A stretch of 64,000 nt of DNA from Bacteroidales bacterium UBA3297 (GCA_002362105.1 DETD01000019.1:12684-76683); one strand, 5' to 3'. Shown: positions 16,797 through 26,800, counted from the first letter of the stretch. A program made the numbers and translations. The notes: generated by a model from the letters alone, not told the origin.

Positions 16797-18374
16797 ATGG
16801 GCATATACCTCAATCCGAATGCGGAAGCATTCAAAGAAGATAAGAACACGGACATATACGTAGATAAATCACTCGTGTTGATAGAGTTAAACAAACTGCT
16901 TGGTTCAAGGGAGAAGTTTGTCTGCATGTCTCGTGCCCGCCGTTTCGGTAAAAGCATGGCTGGTAATATGATTTCCGCTTATTATTCAAAGGGATGCGAC
17001 ACCAAGGAAATGTTCTCGAAGATGAAGATTGGCGATGTGCCCGGCTATGAGGACAACCTGAACAAGTTCAACGTGATTAAGTTGGATATGAACGGTTGGT
17101 ATAACAACACTCCTGATAGAAAGTTGTTGTTTGATGATCTCAATGAATCGTTGAGAGAGGAATTTGAACAACAATTTTCGAACGTCAGGTTCAAGCCGAC
17201 AGATAATTTGGCGAGATGTATTCTCAGGGTATATGGACAAACAAACCAGAAGTTTGTCATCATCATCGATGAATATGATGTCCTGGTGCGAGAAAAGGTT
17301 TCTGATGATTTGTTCCAAAAATATATGGATTTTTTGAATGGACTTTTCAAGGATGCAACCCTTCGTCCCGCCATTGCCTTAGCATATATAACTGGTATTC
17401 TGCCAATAGTAAGAGACAAGGTGCAATCCAAACTCAACGAGTTTACCGAGTATTCCATGGTTGATGCGCAACAATTTGCAGGCCTTATTGGTTTCACCCA
17501 TGAAGAGGTTGAGGATCTCTGTAACACACATGGCATCGACAAGGAAGAGTGTGCTCGATGGTATGACGGTTATAAACTGTCTGAATCTGTTGGCATCTTC
17601 AATCCATTGTCAGTTGTAAATGCAGTAAGAAGAAAAGAATTCGGCAGTTATTGGACAGCTACCAGCTCGTTCGAGGCTTTAAAGAAATACATTATGATGG
17701 ATTTTGAAGGCATTCGTCAAGACATCATCAGCATGATTTCTGGGGGAAGTGCGCCTGTAAATGTGTTGAAGTTTGAGAACACGTTGGATTCCATCAATAG
17801 TAAGGACAATGTCTTCACCTATCTCATCCATCTTGGATACCTTACTTATAACCGAACCGAAAAGACCTGCTATATACCTAACGCAGAAGTCCGAACGGAA
17901 TGGATAAACTCAATTGAGGACGAACGTGAATACCGTTCAATAATGGCAATCGTTAACGCTTCAAAAAAGCTCCTTGACGACACCATCAATGGTAACGAGG
18001 ATGCTGTTGCCAATGCTCTTGACGCCGCCCACACCGAGGTGACCAGTAACCTGACTTACAATGACGAGCACTGTTTCCATAGTGCCATCTGTCTGGCGTA
18101 TTTCTACGCCAACACACGCTATACGCTGGTGAAGGAACTGCCAACTGGCAAGGGCTATGCAGACCTTGCCTTAATCCCGTTCTTGCCGAATATTCCAGCA
18201 ATGGTTATTGAACTGAAACATAACAAAAGTTCGGAAAGCGCCTTGCAACAGATAAAGGACAAGAAATATGATGATGCCCTCAAACACTACCGTGGCAATC
18301 TGCTTTTTGTAGGCATCAACTACGATGAAAAAACTAAAAAGCATGAATGCAAGATAGAAAAGCTTGTATTATGA
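16797..18374 (+). CDS. AAA-ATPase-like protein with C-terminal PD-(D/E)XK nuclease domain
   Basis: 525 residues, the usual size of this very common Bacteroidales family. The ATPase domain begins YLNPNAEAFKEDKNTDIYVDK and has the atypical P-loop RRFGKS (48-53) and a Walker B KFVIIIDEYDVL. The C-terminal nuclease-like fold shows Asp456 (in GKGYADLAL), Glu472 and Lys474 (in VIELKHNK), the D...ExK signature of PD-(D/E)XK enzymes. Family members are multicopy, mobile and of unproven function, often suggested to act in genome conflict. The gene lies between the middle and right copies of the island repeat and has its own strong promoter. Confidence 0.88.
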   Translation: MGIYLNPNAEAFKEDKNTDIYVDKSLVLIELNKLLGSREKFVCMSRARRFGKSMAGNMISAYYSKGCDTKEMFSKMKIGDVPGYEDNLNKFNVIKLDMNGWYNNTPDRKLLFDDLNESLREEFEQQFSNVRFKPTDNLARCILRVYGQTNQKFVIIIDEYDVLVREKVSDDLFQKYMDFLNGLFKDATLRPAIALAYITGILPIVRDKVQSKLNEFTEYSMVDAQQFAGLIGFTHEEVEDLCNTHGIDKEECARWYDGYKLSESVGIFNPLSVVNAVRRKEFGSYWTATSSFEALKKYIMMDFEGIRQDIISMISGGSAPVNVLKFENTLDSINSKDNVFTYLIHLGYLTYNRTEKTCYIPNAEVRTEWINSIEDEREYRSIMAIVNASKKLLDDTINGNEDAVANALDAAHTEVTSNLTYNDEHCFHSAICLAYFYANTRYTLVKELPTGKGYADLALIPFLPNIPAMVIELKHNKSSESALQQIKDKKYDDALKHYRGNLLFVGINYDEKTKKHECKIEKLVL

Positions 18375-18397
18375 ACATTATTTTCATAATTACTCGT

Positions 18398-18600
18398 TAG
18401 CCGGTCGCACCGATAGGCTCCCTGTTTCCCAACAGAGTGCCTATCTTCGTTATGAAATGAAATGGAATTAAATCTTCAATCGAAAATTTCACATTCTTCT
18501 ACGGACTTCTCTTCCCAATACTCGTCACGTTCGATTTGAACGGGTAGGGTGGTCTGCTTGCCGTTGATGATTATCGGCATATTGAATGCGCCTTTAAGTT
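18398..18600. repeat. Island repeat copy 2 (right boundary)
   Basis: Closely matches 15468-15674, including the terminator hairpin and the coding end of the small minus-strand gene. Here the gene extends further 5' than in the other copies, so this is probably the parental copy and the others are duplications carrying only its tail. Confidence 0.8.
18412..18445. terminator. Hairpin inside island repeat copy 2
   Basis: 15-bp arms at 18412-18426 and 18431-18445 with a TCCC loop, differing from copy 1 by a single base. It lies between the stops of the convergent AAA-ATPase gene and the small minus-strand gene. Confidence 0.65.
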
Positions 18601-18760
18601 CGGACGGCATAAAGTATTCGGGACCGAAATCGTTGTTCAAATCTACGATACCAAAGAAACGGAAGTCGTCGAAATAGATATCCCCTGTCCTGAACGCAGT
18701 TTCACTGCAAAATAAGTAGTGGGTGAGAATGCTTAGACTGATATAAACACCGCTATACAT
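18476..18760 (-). CDS. Small hypothetical protein, parental copy of the island repeat
   Basis: 94 residues from MYSGVYISLSI, containing GDIYFDDFRFFGIVDLNN, then NMPIIINGKQTTLPVQI and the acidic end EEKSVEECEIF. The fold looks like a small beta-rich protein; I do not recognise the family. An immunity-type protein is possible but unsupported. A longer frame up to 18889 runs antisense to purE and over its promoter and is rejected. The true 5' end may have been lost. Two truncated copies of its 3' end lie at 15549-15674 and 16634-16697. Confidence 0.5.
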   Translation of the reverse strand: MYSGVYISLSILTHYLFCSETAFRTGDIYFDDFRFFGIVDLNNDFGPEYFMPSELKGAFNMPIIINGKQTTLPVQIERDEYWEEKSVEECEIFD

Positions 18761-18787
18761 ATTGTGTACTTTCTCGGCAGAAATACT

Positions 18788-18795
18788 TACTTTTG
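18788..18795 (+). promoter_or_regulatory. purE -7 box TACTTTTG
   Basis: Exact TAnnTTTG followed by C, 26 nt before the purE ATG. The nearest upstream TTG (18762-18764) has a 23-nt spacer, longer than usual. Confidence 0.5.
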
Positions 18796-18821
18796 CATTA
18801 CGAAAAAAAAGCATAGAAAAT

Positions 18822-19328
18822 ATGAAACCAATCGTCAGCATCATTATGGGTAGCACCAGCGACCTTCCGGTTATGGAGAAAGCTGCCAAGTTCCTCGATG
18901 ATATGGAAATTCCGTTCGAAATGAACGCTCTTTCTGCTCACCGTACTCCAAGCGAAGTTGAACAGTTTGCCCGCGAAGCCGAAGGCCGTGGCATTAAAGT
19001 TATTTTGGCTGCTGCCGGCATGGCTGCCGCCCTTCCTGGCGTTATTGCAGCCAACACCACTATTCCGGTCATCGGTATTCCTATCAAAGGCATGCTCGAC
19101 GGTCTCGACGCTATGTTGAGCATCATACAGATGCCTCCGGGCATTCCAGTAGCCACTGTGGGTGTAAATGCCGCACAGAACGCCGCTATTATCGCTACCC
19201 AGATTCTCGCCCTCGGCGACCCTGAAATTGCCAAGCGCAATGCCGCCTACAAGGCCAGCCTAAAGGATAAGATTGTGAAAGCGAATGCCGATTTGAAGGA
19301 AGTTTCTTTCAAGTTCAAAACAAACTAA
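18822..19328 (+). CDS. purE: N5-carboxyaminoimidazole ribonucleotide mutase PurE (class I)
   Basis: 168 residues from MKPIVSIIMGSTSDLPVMEK. The family signatures SDLPVM, ALSAHRTPSEV, AGMAAALPGVIAANT and PIKGMLDGLDAMLSIIQMP are all intact. It interconverts N5-CAIR and CAIR in purine synthesis; class I PurE normally works with PurK, which is not in this window. The longer start at 18762 would cover the promoter and is rejected. A terminator-like hairpin separates it from folK. Confidence 0.96.
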   Translation: MKPIVSIIMGSTSDLPVMEKAAKFLDDMEIPFEMNALSAHRTPSEVEQFAREAEGRGIKVILAAAGMAAALPGVIAANTTIPVIGIPIKGMLDGLDAMLSIIQMPPGIPVATVGVNAAQNAAIIATQILALGDPEIAKRNAAYKASLKDKIVKANADLKEVSFKFKTN

Positions 19329-19350
19329 TAGCTAGTTTTTCACCGAATAG

Positions 19351-19390
19351 CGAGGCGCCCGAAATGCAATTTCCCACGTCTCGTTTTTTT
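19351..19390 (+). terminator. Intrinsic terminator between purE and folK
   Basis: Outer arms CGAGGCG (19351-19357) and CGTCTCG (19377-19383) enclose an inner GAAAT-GCA-ATTTC stem. A run of seven T follows (19384-19390). It is 22 nt after purE, so folK may depend on read-through or its own promoter. Confidence 0.65.
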
Positions 19391-19403
19391 AATATATAGG
19401 CTT

Positions 19404-19922
19404 ATGACCGAACTGTACCTGGGCTTGGGCACCAATCTGGGTGACCGCCGCAAAAATTTGGAGAATGCCATCTACCTATGCCACAAGCTGATTGGCGTGT
19501 TCCGTGCCAATTCTAATTTTTACGAGACTGCACCTTGGGGCTTCTGCAGCGAGAACAAGTTCTTGAACTGTGTTATTGTGCTCGACACCAAGTATCCGGC
19601 AGATTTGTGCTTGAAGATGGCTAACGCCATTGAACGCGAGATGGGCCGTGTGCGTACAGGTGAGCCGGGCTACCACGACCGTGTGATTGACATCGACATC
19701 TTGCAATATGGCGACGAGGTCATTGACACCCCCGACTTGAAAGTGCCGCACCCGCTGATGCTGCAACGCGATTTCGTACTCCGTCCGCTTGCCGAAATCG
19801 CACCCAACCTGATACACCCTGTGGTGGGCAAATGCTACCGCGACCTTTATGCCGACTTCCTGAAAGCGCAGGAAGAGGCGATGAAAAAGGCGATGGGTGG
19901 AAATGCTGACAAGGTTTGCTAA
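19404..19922 (+). CDS. folK: 2-amino-4-hydroxy-6-hydroxymethyldihydropteridine pyrophosphokinase FolK (HPPK)
   Basis: 172 residues. HPPK motifs are LYLGLGTNLGDRRKNLENAI, YETAPWGF, FLNCVIVLDT, MGRVRTGEPGYHDRVIDIDI and VPHPLMLQRDFVLRPLAEI. It transfers pyrophosphate from ATP to hydroxymethyldihydropterin in folate synthesis. The C-terminal 15 residues are a Lys/Glu-rich helical extension. It lies 75 nt after purE, a pairing that places folate and purine metabolism side by side. Confidence 0.95.
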   Translation: MTELYLGLGTNLGDRRKNLENAIYLCHKLIGVFRANSNFYETAPWGFCSENKFLNCVIVLDTKYPADLCLKMANAIEREMGRVRTGEPGYHDRVIDIDILQYGDEVIDTPDLKVPHPLMLQRDFVLRPLAEIAPNLIHPVVGKCYRDLYADFLKAQEEAMKKAMGGNADKVC

Positions 19923-20076
19923 ACTGATACGTCTTTTGTTTTTTCGCCAACCTTTTTGGACGGGTTGGCGGCCCTTATAGGGTTTTCGTAACAAAATAAA
20001 CCTTAATTTGTTTTCTATGGCAGCAAATAAGCATGCGAGTATATCCCTCTACCGATAGGGGGGATTTTCCCTTAAG

Positions 20077-20451
20077 CTAACCTAATACTTTTGAGGCTAG
20101 GGCTTTCTGTATCGCCTTTATGTTCGTATTTCTGGAAAATTCTTTCTTGACGTGTCCTCCTCCTTTTATCCAGATGTCGAGTTCACAGTCTCCATCGAAG
20201 CTGCCGGCTGTTTCTACCGAGAAGTATGAGATGTTAGAGTATGGAATGCTGAGGTATTCGCGCTTCGAACCCGTGACGCCCTGCACGTCGAGTAAGATAA
20301 GCCGTTTGTCGGTAAACACCCATTTGTCTCTCATAATCTTATATGCCAGCTCCATTTTTTCGTCGGGCAAAATAATATCGGCAAACTCTTTTTCTAGTTC
20401 TTTCAAGTCTATTGCATCGGCATTGCCGAAAAGTTGGTTGAGTAATCCCAT
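20077..20451 (-). CDS. Bacterial PH-domain protein (DUF1696/bPH type)
   Basis: 124 residues, the full length of the small bacterial pleckstrin-homology family. Typical elements are ILPDEKMELAYKIMRDKWVF, TDKRLILLDVQGVTGSKREY, IPYSNISYFSVETAGSFDGD and a C-terminal amphipathic helix. It is cytosolic and thought to assemble as a ring; its biological role is not known. It is a solitary gene with large non-coding stretches on its upstream side. Confidence 0.88.
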   Translation of the reverse strand: MGLLNQLFGNADAIDLKELEKEFADIILPDEKMELAYKIMRDKWVFTDKRLILLDVQGVTGSKREYLSIPYSNISYFSVETAGSFDGDCELDIWIKGGGHVKKEFSRNTNIKAIQKALASKVLG

Positions 20452-20894
20452 ATGGCGATTTTTTATTAGTTGATTGTCTGAATTAATTCAAAACTTATTT
20501 AAGTGACATCAAAACAATCTCCCTAAATATATTAGATATTGATTGTTAAAGTATTGAATAGTTATCCGATGATATCTCTCTGATTTTCAGAACTAAGTTA
20601 TAGAAAAGTTTTTATATGAACAAGAGCGAGAGTCAAACGATGGACTAAATATAGAATGTCTTAAATGCCATTTCTCAAAATGGCTGGAAATGGCTTAAAT
20701 ACTAAGCGAACGGAATATGTTTGCTTATATAGTATTGTATTCGCAAAATAAGCCGAAAACTTTGTTTGGACTAGACTTTGAATTGCTGAAAAAGGTGTAG
20801 CCAGAGGCCTGAAAAGTGGCTGTTGAGGTGCTGAAACAATGAGTTGAAGGCCGAAGAAGATGTGCTTATGCAAGGGGTGTTCTACTATAATACA
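20452..20894. other. Intergenic region with no recognised feature
   Basis: About 440 bp of AT-rich sequence upstream of the PH-domain gene. Frames of up to 82 codons exist but show no domain, ribosome-binding site or compositional support. No repeat, RNA-like structure or transposase remnant was seen. Confidence 0.5.
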
Positions 20895-20929
20895 AACGCC
20901 GCCCGACATACCAAATGTCAGGCGGCGTT
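20895..20929 (-). terminator. Terminator after the GH5 gene
   Basis: 15-bp arms (20895-20909 and 20915-20929) with one G-U pair and a 5-nt loop. They are followed on the minus strand by TTGTATTATAG. It lies 23 nt beyond the GH5 stop. Confidence 0.7.
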
Positions 20930-20952
20930 GTTCTCTTTATTAGAGTGAAATA

Positions 20953-22848
20953 CTACTTTTTGCGTTTGTTTTCGTTCATACAGCTGTTAACCGATTTCAT
21001 AGAAGGGTCGCGTAAAACGCAGCGGATAAGGCTGCCCGACTCGGTCAACGAGTTCCAGCCGTTAGCGGCTGCATCTTTCTGCAGTGCGCTTGCACTTTCG
21101 CCCTTGTCGGCAAAACTCCAGTTACACCAGCTCAGGTTGTGCTTGCTGGCCCAAGTGAGCCAGTCGATAGTGGCATCCTTGAAGAAACCATTGTCGCCGC
21201 TGGCGTCGCTGGTGCCGAACTCGGTAATGAAGATTGGGGTTTTGTATGGAGCCTGCATTGCACGGTCGCCACGTTGGCGGAACGATTTGCCATGCGAGCC
21301 GGCGTAGAAGTGCAGGGTGTACATCACATCGGAATCTTCTATCTGTGCAAGTGCCGCAATGTCGATATCCTGACTCCAAACCGGAGTTCCTACCAGCACA
21401 ACAGAGTTGTTGTCGTTTACTCGGATGGCTTCAATAATCTTGCGGCCATATTCGCGTACACGTGGCCAACTGACGTCGCCACCGTTTGGTTCGTTACATA
21501 TCTCGTAGAGCACGTGTGCATCTTTAGCATGCTTTTTCGACATATAGTTCCAGAATTGCAAGGCCTTGCTGTAGTTCTCTTCGGCGAGCGGATCACCTGG
21601 GGTGAGGATGTGCCAGTCGATGATGCAGTAGATACCCTTCTTTGCACAAAGGTTCGATACACTGTCGATGTAGGTGTTCCATTCGGCATCGCTCTTCACA
21701 GCGCCTGTCGCATAACCGCTTTCCTGTACGTACATGGCGATACGGAGCACATTGATGTTCCAGTTGTCGACCAGCGTTGAAATGGCGTTAGGGTCGGTAT
21801 AGATGTTGGTGAACCACTGAACGCCGTGGGTGCTCATACCACGCAACTGGACAGGTTTGTCGTTCATGTCGCAGAGTTGGCTGTTTTTAACCTTCAACTT
21901 ACCATAGGTGGCAACGGCCGAACCCTTCGGATAACGGCTGAGGTCGTAGGCCTGCCTTTCTTTCTCGACAGGGGCACTACTCCTGTAGAAGTAGGTCTTG
22001 TTTTTGGCACCATAGATGTTGTCGTTTTCAATCTTGGTCTCCATAATCACATTACCGTCTTTGTTGTAGGTGTAGTCGGTGTACGACTTGCCAATGACAC
22101 GGCGTATAACCTGGTTATCGGCGTTGTAGTGGAGGCACTCTTTCAGGGTGTCGATTCTTTCACCTTTTTTAGTATAGGTGGTGATAGCGGTAATCTGGTT
22201 ATTGCTGTTGTAGGTGTACTCCTTCTGAACCAGATAGGTCTTCTTGCCGTTTTTCACTTCGGCAATCGAAACGAGTTCGTCGTTGCTGTTGTACTCGTAT
22301 TCCTTCTGGCTGTCGGCAGTGCTGATTGACTTGATGTTACCTTTGCTGTTGAAGACGGTAACACTATTTTCGCCACCATCGGTCGAAGTGCAGGTCTCGG
22401 TGAGGATACCTTTCTTCTTCTTATAGGTAATGTTGGTGTGCTGGGTATATTTGCCGTCAATCGAAACGTTCTGCATTTCGGTCAACTGGTTGTTTTTATT
22501 GTAGTTGTAAGTATATATGTGCGATGGAGAGTTGCCATCGTTCGAGGTAGTCTCTTTCAACGAGAAAGAACCGTCGGCATTGTAGGTCACCTGTACCTTG
22601 TCGACCTTAATACTGTTACCGTTGAAACCTTCAATATCGGTAAGCCGGCCGTTCTCGTCATACTTATAGAAAGCCATACTGTCGACCCAGCCTCCCCACT
22701 CTCCCATAGTGCGGATGCTGTCTAGTCTGGCCCCCTGTAGAGATTTCAGCGCTTTATAGATATCGAAACGGCCTTCCATTGGCTGTCTGATGGCTTGTGT
22801 ATTGAGCGCACACATGCTTATTAGCGGTAGTAGTAAAAGTTTCTTCAT
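20953..22848 (-). CDS. Secreted GH5 endoglucanase with N-terminal YD-like repeat region
   Basis: 631 residues from MKKLLLLPLISMCALNTQA, a signal peptide; the upstream frame to 22920 is rejected. Residues about 40-290 hold many short repeats of the form Y-x-Y-N-x-x-N-Q/E-L (TYNADGSF, YNYNKNNQLTEMQ, YEYNSNDELVSIA, YTYNSNNQITAIT, YTYNKDGNVIMET), resembling YD/RHS-like beta repeats. Residues about 310-605 are a GH5 catalytic domain (subfamily-2-like): GMSTHGVQWF, VLRIAMYVQE, the acid/base Glu453 in YEICNEPNG, TLHFYAGSHG and the nucleophile Glu543 in FITEFGT. It would hydrolyse beta-1,4-glucan outside the cell. The N-terminal repeat arrangement is unusual. Confidence 0.88.
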   Translation of the reverse strand: MKKLLLLPLISMCALNTQAIRQPMEGRFDIYKALKSLQGARLDSIRTMGEWGGWVDSMAFYKYDENGRLTDIEGFNGNSIKVDKVQVTYNADGSFSLKETTSNDGNSPSHIYTYNYNKNNQLTEMQNVSIDGKYTQHTNITYKKKKGILTETCTSTDGGENSVTVFNSKGNIKSISTADSQKEYEYNSNDELVSIAEVKNGKKTYLVQKEYTYNSNNQITAITTYTKKGERIDTLKECLHYNADNQVIRRVIGKSYTDYTYNKDGNVIMETKIENDNIYGAKNKTYFYRSSAPVEKERQAYDLSRYPKGSAVATYGKLKVKNSQLCDMNDKPVQLRGMSTHGVQWFTNIYTDPNAISTLVDNWNINVLRIAMYVQESGYATGAVKSDAEWNTYIDSVSNLCAKKGIYCIIDWHILTPGDPLAEENYSKALQFWNYMSKKHAKDAHVLYEICNEPNGGDVSWPRVREYGRKIIEAIRVNDNNSVVLVGTPVWSQDIDIAALAQIEDSDVMYTLHFYAGSHGKSFRQRGDRAMQAPYKTPIFITEFGTSDASGDNGFFKDATIDWLTWASKHNLSWCNWSFADKGESASALQKDAAANGWNSLTESGSLIRCVLRDPSMKSVNSCMNENKRKK

Positions 22849-23518
22849 GTTGTAATTTTTTATTTCAAATTGTCTTTCTTTGAAGTTTTTTGTGCAATAT
22901 AGTGCTTTTTTTTGATTCAAATCAAGAAAATTTGTATGATATAAAACATACTTTTGGTGATTTACGGTGGGTTATAAGGCGTGTTTTAACTTCTTATGAC
23001 CCTTAATTGGTGTCTAATTTGCTGTTTTTTAGTTCAATAATTTTTGATGTTGAATACTACAACTTATTTTTATAGTAGTGTTAAATAAATTAGTACTTTT
23101 TTGTTTCAGGCAATAAATTATGAATTACTACCTTCTCAACAATTTGTTATAGATGAATTACAATCTGGCACTACTCAAATGTAGTATAAATATCCGATTA
23201 TAAAAAATCCATCGGCATAAATTTTCGGTCATTTGTAAAAATTTGTCTTGGTTAAGTAATTTTTAGGGTGTGGAGACAAATTGTGCTGGTGTCTGCTTGC
23301 TTTACCGTCGTTTTATTAGGTCGGTCTGCTGTATAGTTTTTCCACTATTTTATGGTGTAGTCAGTTCCAATAATGTGAACCGACACTTCTTTAGCTCATT
23401 GTAGAGAATGTAGACCGAAACCCTATTCTTTAATATTATATACTATTATGTATTGTGGCTGACGCAGTAGCATCCGTGCCAGGTTTCCCAGCTTTGGGTG
23501 CGTAACTATATGGACAAT
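22849..23518. other. AT-rich intergenic region, no gene recognised
   Basis: About 670 bp upstream of the GH5 gene. An imperfect hairpin (GGGTTATAAG about 22973 with CTTATGACCC about 22994) and a TTGATT-CA-AATCAA inverted repeat near 22913 are the only structures noticed. Neither is strong. Confidence 0.4.
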
Positions 23519-23551
23519 AAAAAAGCGACTTGATCACCAAGTCGCTTTTTT
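23519..23551. terminator. Strong bidirectional terminator
   Basis: A perfect 14-bp stem flanked by A and T runs (arms 23519-23532 and 23538-23551, loop ATCAC), able to stop transcription on either strand. Confidence 0.8.
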
Positions 23552-23615
23552 CAACACACACAAGGTTTAAGTTTAAATTGTAGTTCTGTTGTTTCTAAGT
23601 TTGCTTTTGATGTAA
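23519..23615 (-). ncRNA. Candidate small RNA with own -7 box and terminator
   Basis: On the minus strand TATCTTTG (complement of 23616-23623, exact TAnnTTTG) is followed after roughly 90 nt by a strong intrinsic terminator. Its arms AAAAAAGCGACTTG and CAAGTCGCTTTTTT (23519-23532, 23538-23551) have a 5-nt loop. The RNA between them would be A-rich and mostly unstructured at its 5' end. It carries no convincing ORF and lies 270 bp downstream of the large metalloprotease gene. It could instead be the 3' UTR of that gene. Confidence 0.4.
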
Positions 23616-23883
23616 CAAAGATAGGGTGGCTTTTTGAGTTTCACTTCCTATTTCTGTTTCGAATAGTGGTGAATTTTGTATCAAAATCGTGGCATATTAA
23701 GCACGGTTTATGTGACAAAAGTCGATATTTTACTCTTACCTTGAGCGTGTAAGTTGTTGGTTTACTACTTGTTTTATTTTTTGTCTTGTACCCAGTTGCG
23801 CCAATTGGTGTAGGGTGTTGTGTAAGGAAAAAATCAACCCTTTTACAATTGGATAAACTGAAAATACTATTAGTTGCCAGTGG

Positions 23884-26800
23884 CTATTTTGTAACAACCG
23901 TCTTCCGTCCGTTAACCACATATATGCCGGCAGGAAGGTGTTTGGTTAGCCTCATTCCCGCCTGCATGTAGAACAAATCGGTCAGTTGTCCGGCTGTGTT
24001 GTAGATGCCAATCCAGCTACCTTGGTCGCCCGTTTCAACAGTTATGGAGTTTTCGCCACCCCAGACGTTTATAGCCGGCTGGTTGTTGGAGGTTGTGTGG
24101 TGGCCGGTGTAGTCAATGCCGGCCAAATCCATCACCTCGTGCCTTGTCAGAATCAGCCAGCGTTGCGAGGTGGCCGAGTTCCGGTGGTCGAAGCTAGTGG
24201 CTGTGGCGGTGCTGTTGTTGGCGGCTGTAAGGGCCGACGGCTTGTTGGTGCCGTTGTTGAACACCATCCAGTACGATTTCAGGTTGAATTTGCCGAAGGT
24301 GGTGTTCTCGCGCGAACCCAGCAACTGCATACCGTAGTTGTCGGTGGAGTTGAGCGATGCCTGGTTGCCAGTGTTAGCCAGCGACTTGCCTGTTTGTGTA
24401 TTTACAAAACTGTACAGTTGGGTGTTGGGGTCGAAGAAGATTTGCCAGGTGTAGGAAGGGTCGGCCAGAGCCGCTTCCCAGCTGTTGCTCCCAATTGCCA
24501 CTCCGTTACCGTTTGCTTTCAGCATCGGTATCTGGTTGCCGTTGGTGCTGTTGGCCGGTACTATGTAGTAGGTGTTGTCGTCTTCTTGTGTGAAGGTGTA
24601 GGCAGGGGTGGCGAAAGCACCGTAAACAGGGGGTAGGAAGTCTTCGCCCAAGGCCTGTGTAATGAGGGCGTTGGCATAGTAGAGAATGCGGGTGCCGTCG
24701 TCTTCGTGCGCACCGTTAATGCCATACGGCCAGAAGTGCGTTTTGTCGCCTTTCAGGTGTGCGTTTTCGTCGTTTTCGAGGAAGTTCAGCACTTGGTCGG
24801 TGCGCTCGCCCAACCATATTCCGGTTGTAGTACCTTGGCGGTAGATATCGGAGTTGTACCAGTGGTCGGTTGTACCCACACCCACGGCATGGGCCATCTC
24901 GTGCTGAATGGTTCCTGTGCGCTGGTAGCTGCTGTTAGGGCCTACGCGCATAGAGCCTCCGTAGCTGCAGTCGGCTGTTTCGGTGCTGGCACCGTACGAA
25001 ACAGAGAGGTGCACGCCGTTAATGCTGGTAATGTTGTTCCAAATGTCGACGGCGTCGGCTATGGCTGCGTTTATGCGGGCATCTTCCTCATCAGAACCGC
25101 CGTTGTTGTAGGTCCAGGTGATGCCTCCCATAGGCAGGGTGCAGATTTTCACGCATTCGCCGTAACCCACGGTGTAGTTCTCGCTAATGGCGTATGCCCT
25201 CACGTAGTAGAAAGTGGCGGGTTGCAGTCCTTCGAGCACGTAAATGTCACCATTGTTGCTGTACGAGAGGGTAGAGCGCTGGTCGGTTACCGTAGGGTTG
25301 TAGTGGGTAGCCCAGCAGAAACCTTTTTCAAGGTATTTGCCGTTACCGAACGATGCGCGCCCGAACGCCATGGTTGCTCCACGCAGTACGCGCGGGTCGG
25401 TTGCGACGGTCGGACTTTCGCCGGTGGCGTTGGCTATTCTGAAGGCCAGCATGGCCGACTGCAGGGCGGTAATCGACTTTTCTATCTCCACATGGTCTGG
25501 GGTCTCACTCTCCAGACCGTATTTTGCGGCCTGTATGGCAGCATTCAGTTGGCTTTTGCCTTTCGGGTATTGCTCAACGAGCAATTCGGCTTGTTCCACT
25601 TCTTCGGCGAGTCTGCCGTATTGGTTGGCCGAGGCTTTCGCCGTCGTAGCGGCCCTTTTCAGTGCGGCGGCAATTGCCGGCAGAGTAGAAGGGTCGGCTT
25701 TCTGCATCCACTCTTCAGCTTGGTCGACGGCCGTTTGCAGGTTGGTACGGTCGTCCTTGTTCATCCGTCCGTCCAACAGGTTTTTCGCTTTTCCGATACG
25801 TTGTTCCAGTTCGTTTTTATAGTCGTCGGTGCTGGCAGCACTGTACGACAGTCTGAAATTGTCGAGTGTGACCCAGTTGCCCGAGGCATTTTCTCCCACT
25901 ATGCCTATGGTGAGTTGGTCTTCAATATGTAGGAAGCGGAGGGTGTAGCTTTGGGCTTCCGAAACGGCCAGACTGTCGTTGCCGGCAATAATCCAAACAC
26001 CGGTTTGTCCGTTTTTTCCGTTTTGGGTGTTTTGTGCGCCAACCGTCAGCTGGTAGACGCCCATTGGCAGTTCGGCTTCCAGCGTCTGGCTCAGACTGAC
26101 GTCGCCCACGCTGTTTCCGGTACTTACCCATTTTTCGATGTAGGTGTTACCCGATTTCAGGGTGAACGAGTTGTTGGTCTGGCTCTTGAGGTTTGTCGAG
26201 GACCAGCCTTTCAGTCCCTCCTCAAAATTCGGATTGACGATGTAGCCCGTCATGTCGACCGGATTGCCCGGTGTGGCGTTGGCCCAGTTGTAAAGAACTA
26301 TCTGGTGGTTCAGTTTGCTGTCGAGTAGGAAGAGTTCGCTGAAGGAGGCTGTGCCGCCAATGGCTATTTGCGCCTCGTCTATAACTTCTTTGAGGGCTGC
26401 GGCTTCATTCCCGTTGCCATTCCCGTAAAGATTCTGGGCCTTGTCGACGGTCTGTTGCAGCAGTTTGCGCTGGTTGTTGGTCAGGGTGCCGTCGTCACCG
26501 ACTAGAATTAGTCTGACGAAGTCGGTCACCACCTTTGCCGAGTTAGCCGAGCCGCCCGAGGTACCTTTGAAACCGATTTGAATCCGTCCGGCTGTGGTGG
26601 CGGAAAGCGAGAAAGACACCTCGTCGAGTGTCCAGCTGTTTAAAGGGAATGCGTTGATGGAAGACAGTGCCGTGCTGCCGTTGTTGGGAATCCAACCCAG
26701 CAGGCTGCTTCCTGCGGTGGCGTTGCTGCCGTTGTAGAAAGCCGACTGCAGTTTGTAAGATCCGGCTGGCAGTTGCACGTCTTGGTAGTATTTTAGTGGT

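Noticed and set aside
18761..18889. 5' extension of the small minus-strand gene
   Set aside because: It would run antisense through the purE promoter and coding start; the later ATG at 18760 is preferred.
19945..19970. Hairpin CGCCAACC/GGTTGGCG after folK
   Set aside because: There is no T-run on the plus strand, so it is not listed as a terminator; a weak one remains possible.
20661..20909. 82-codon minus-strand frame in the gap before the GH5 terminator
   Set aside because: No ribosome-binding site, no conserved features, and it runs into the GH5 terminator.
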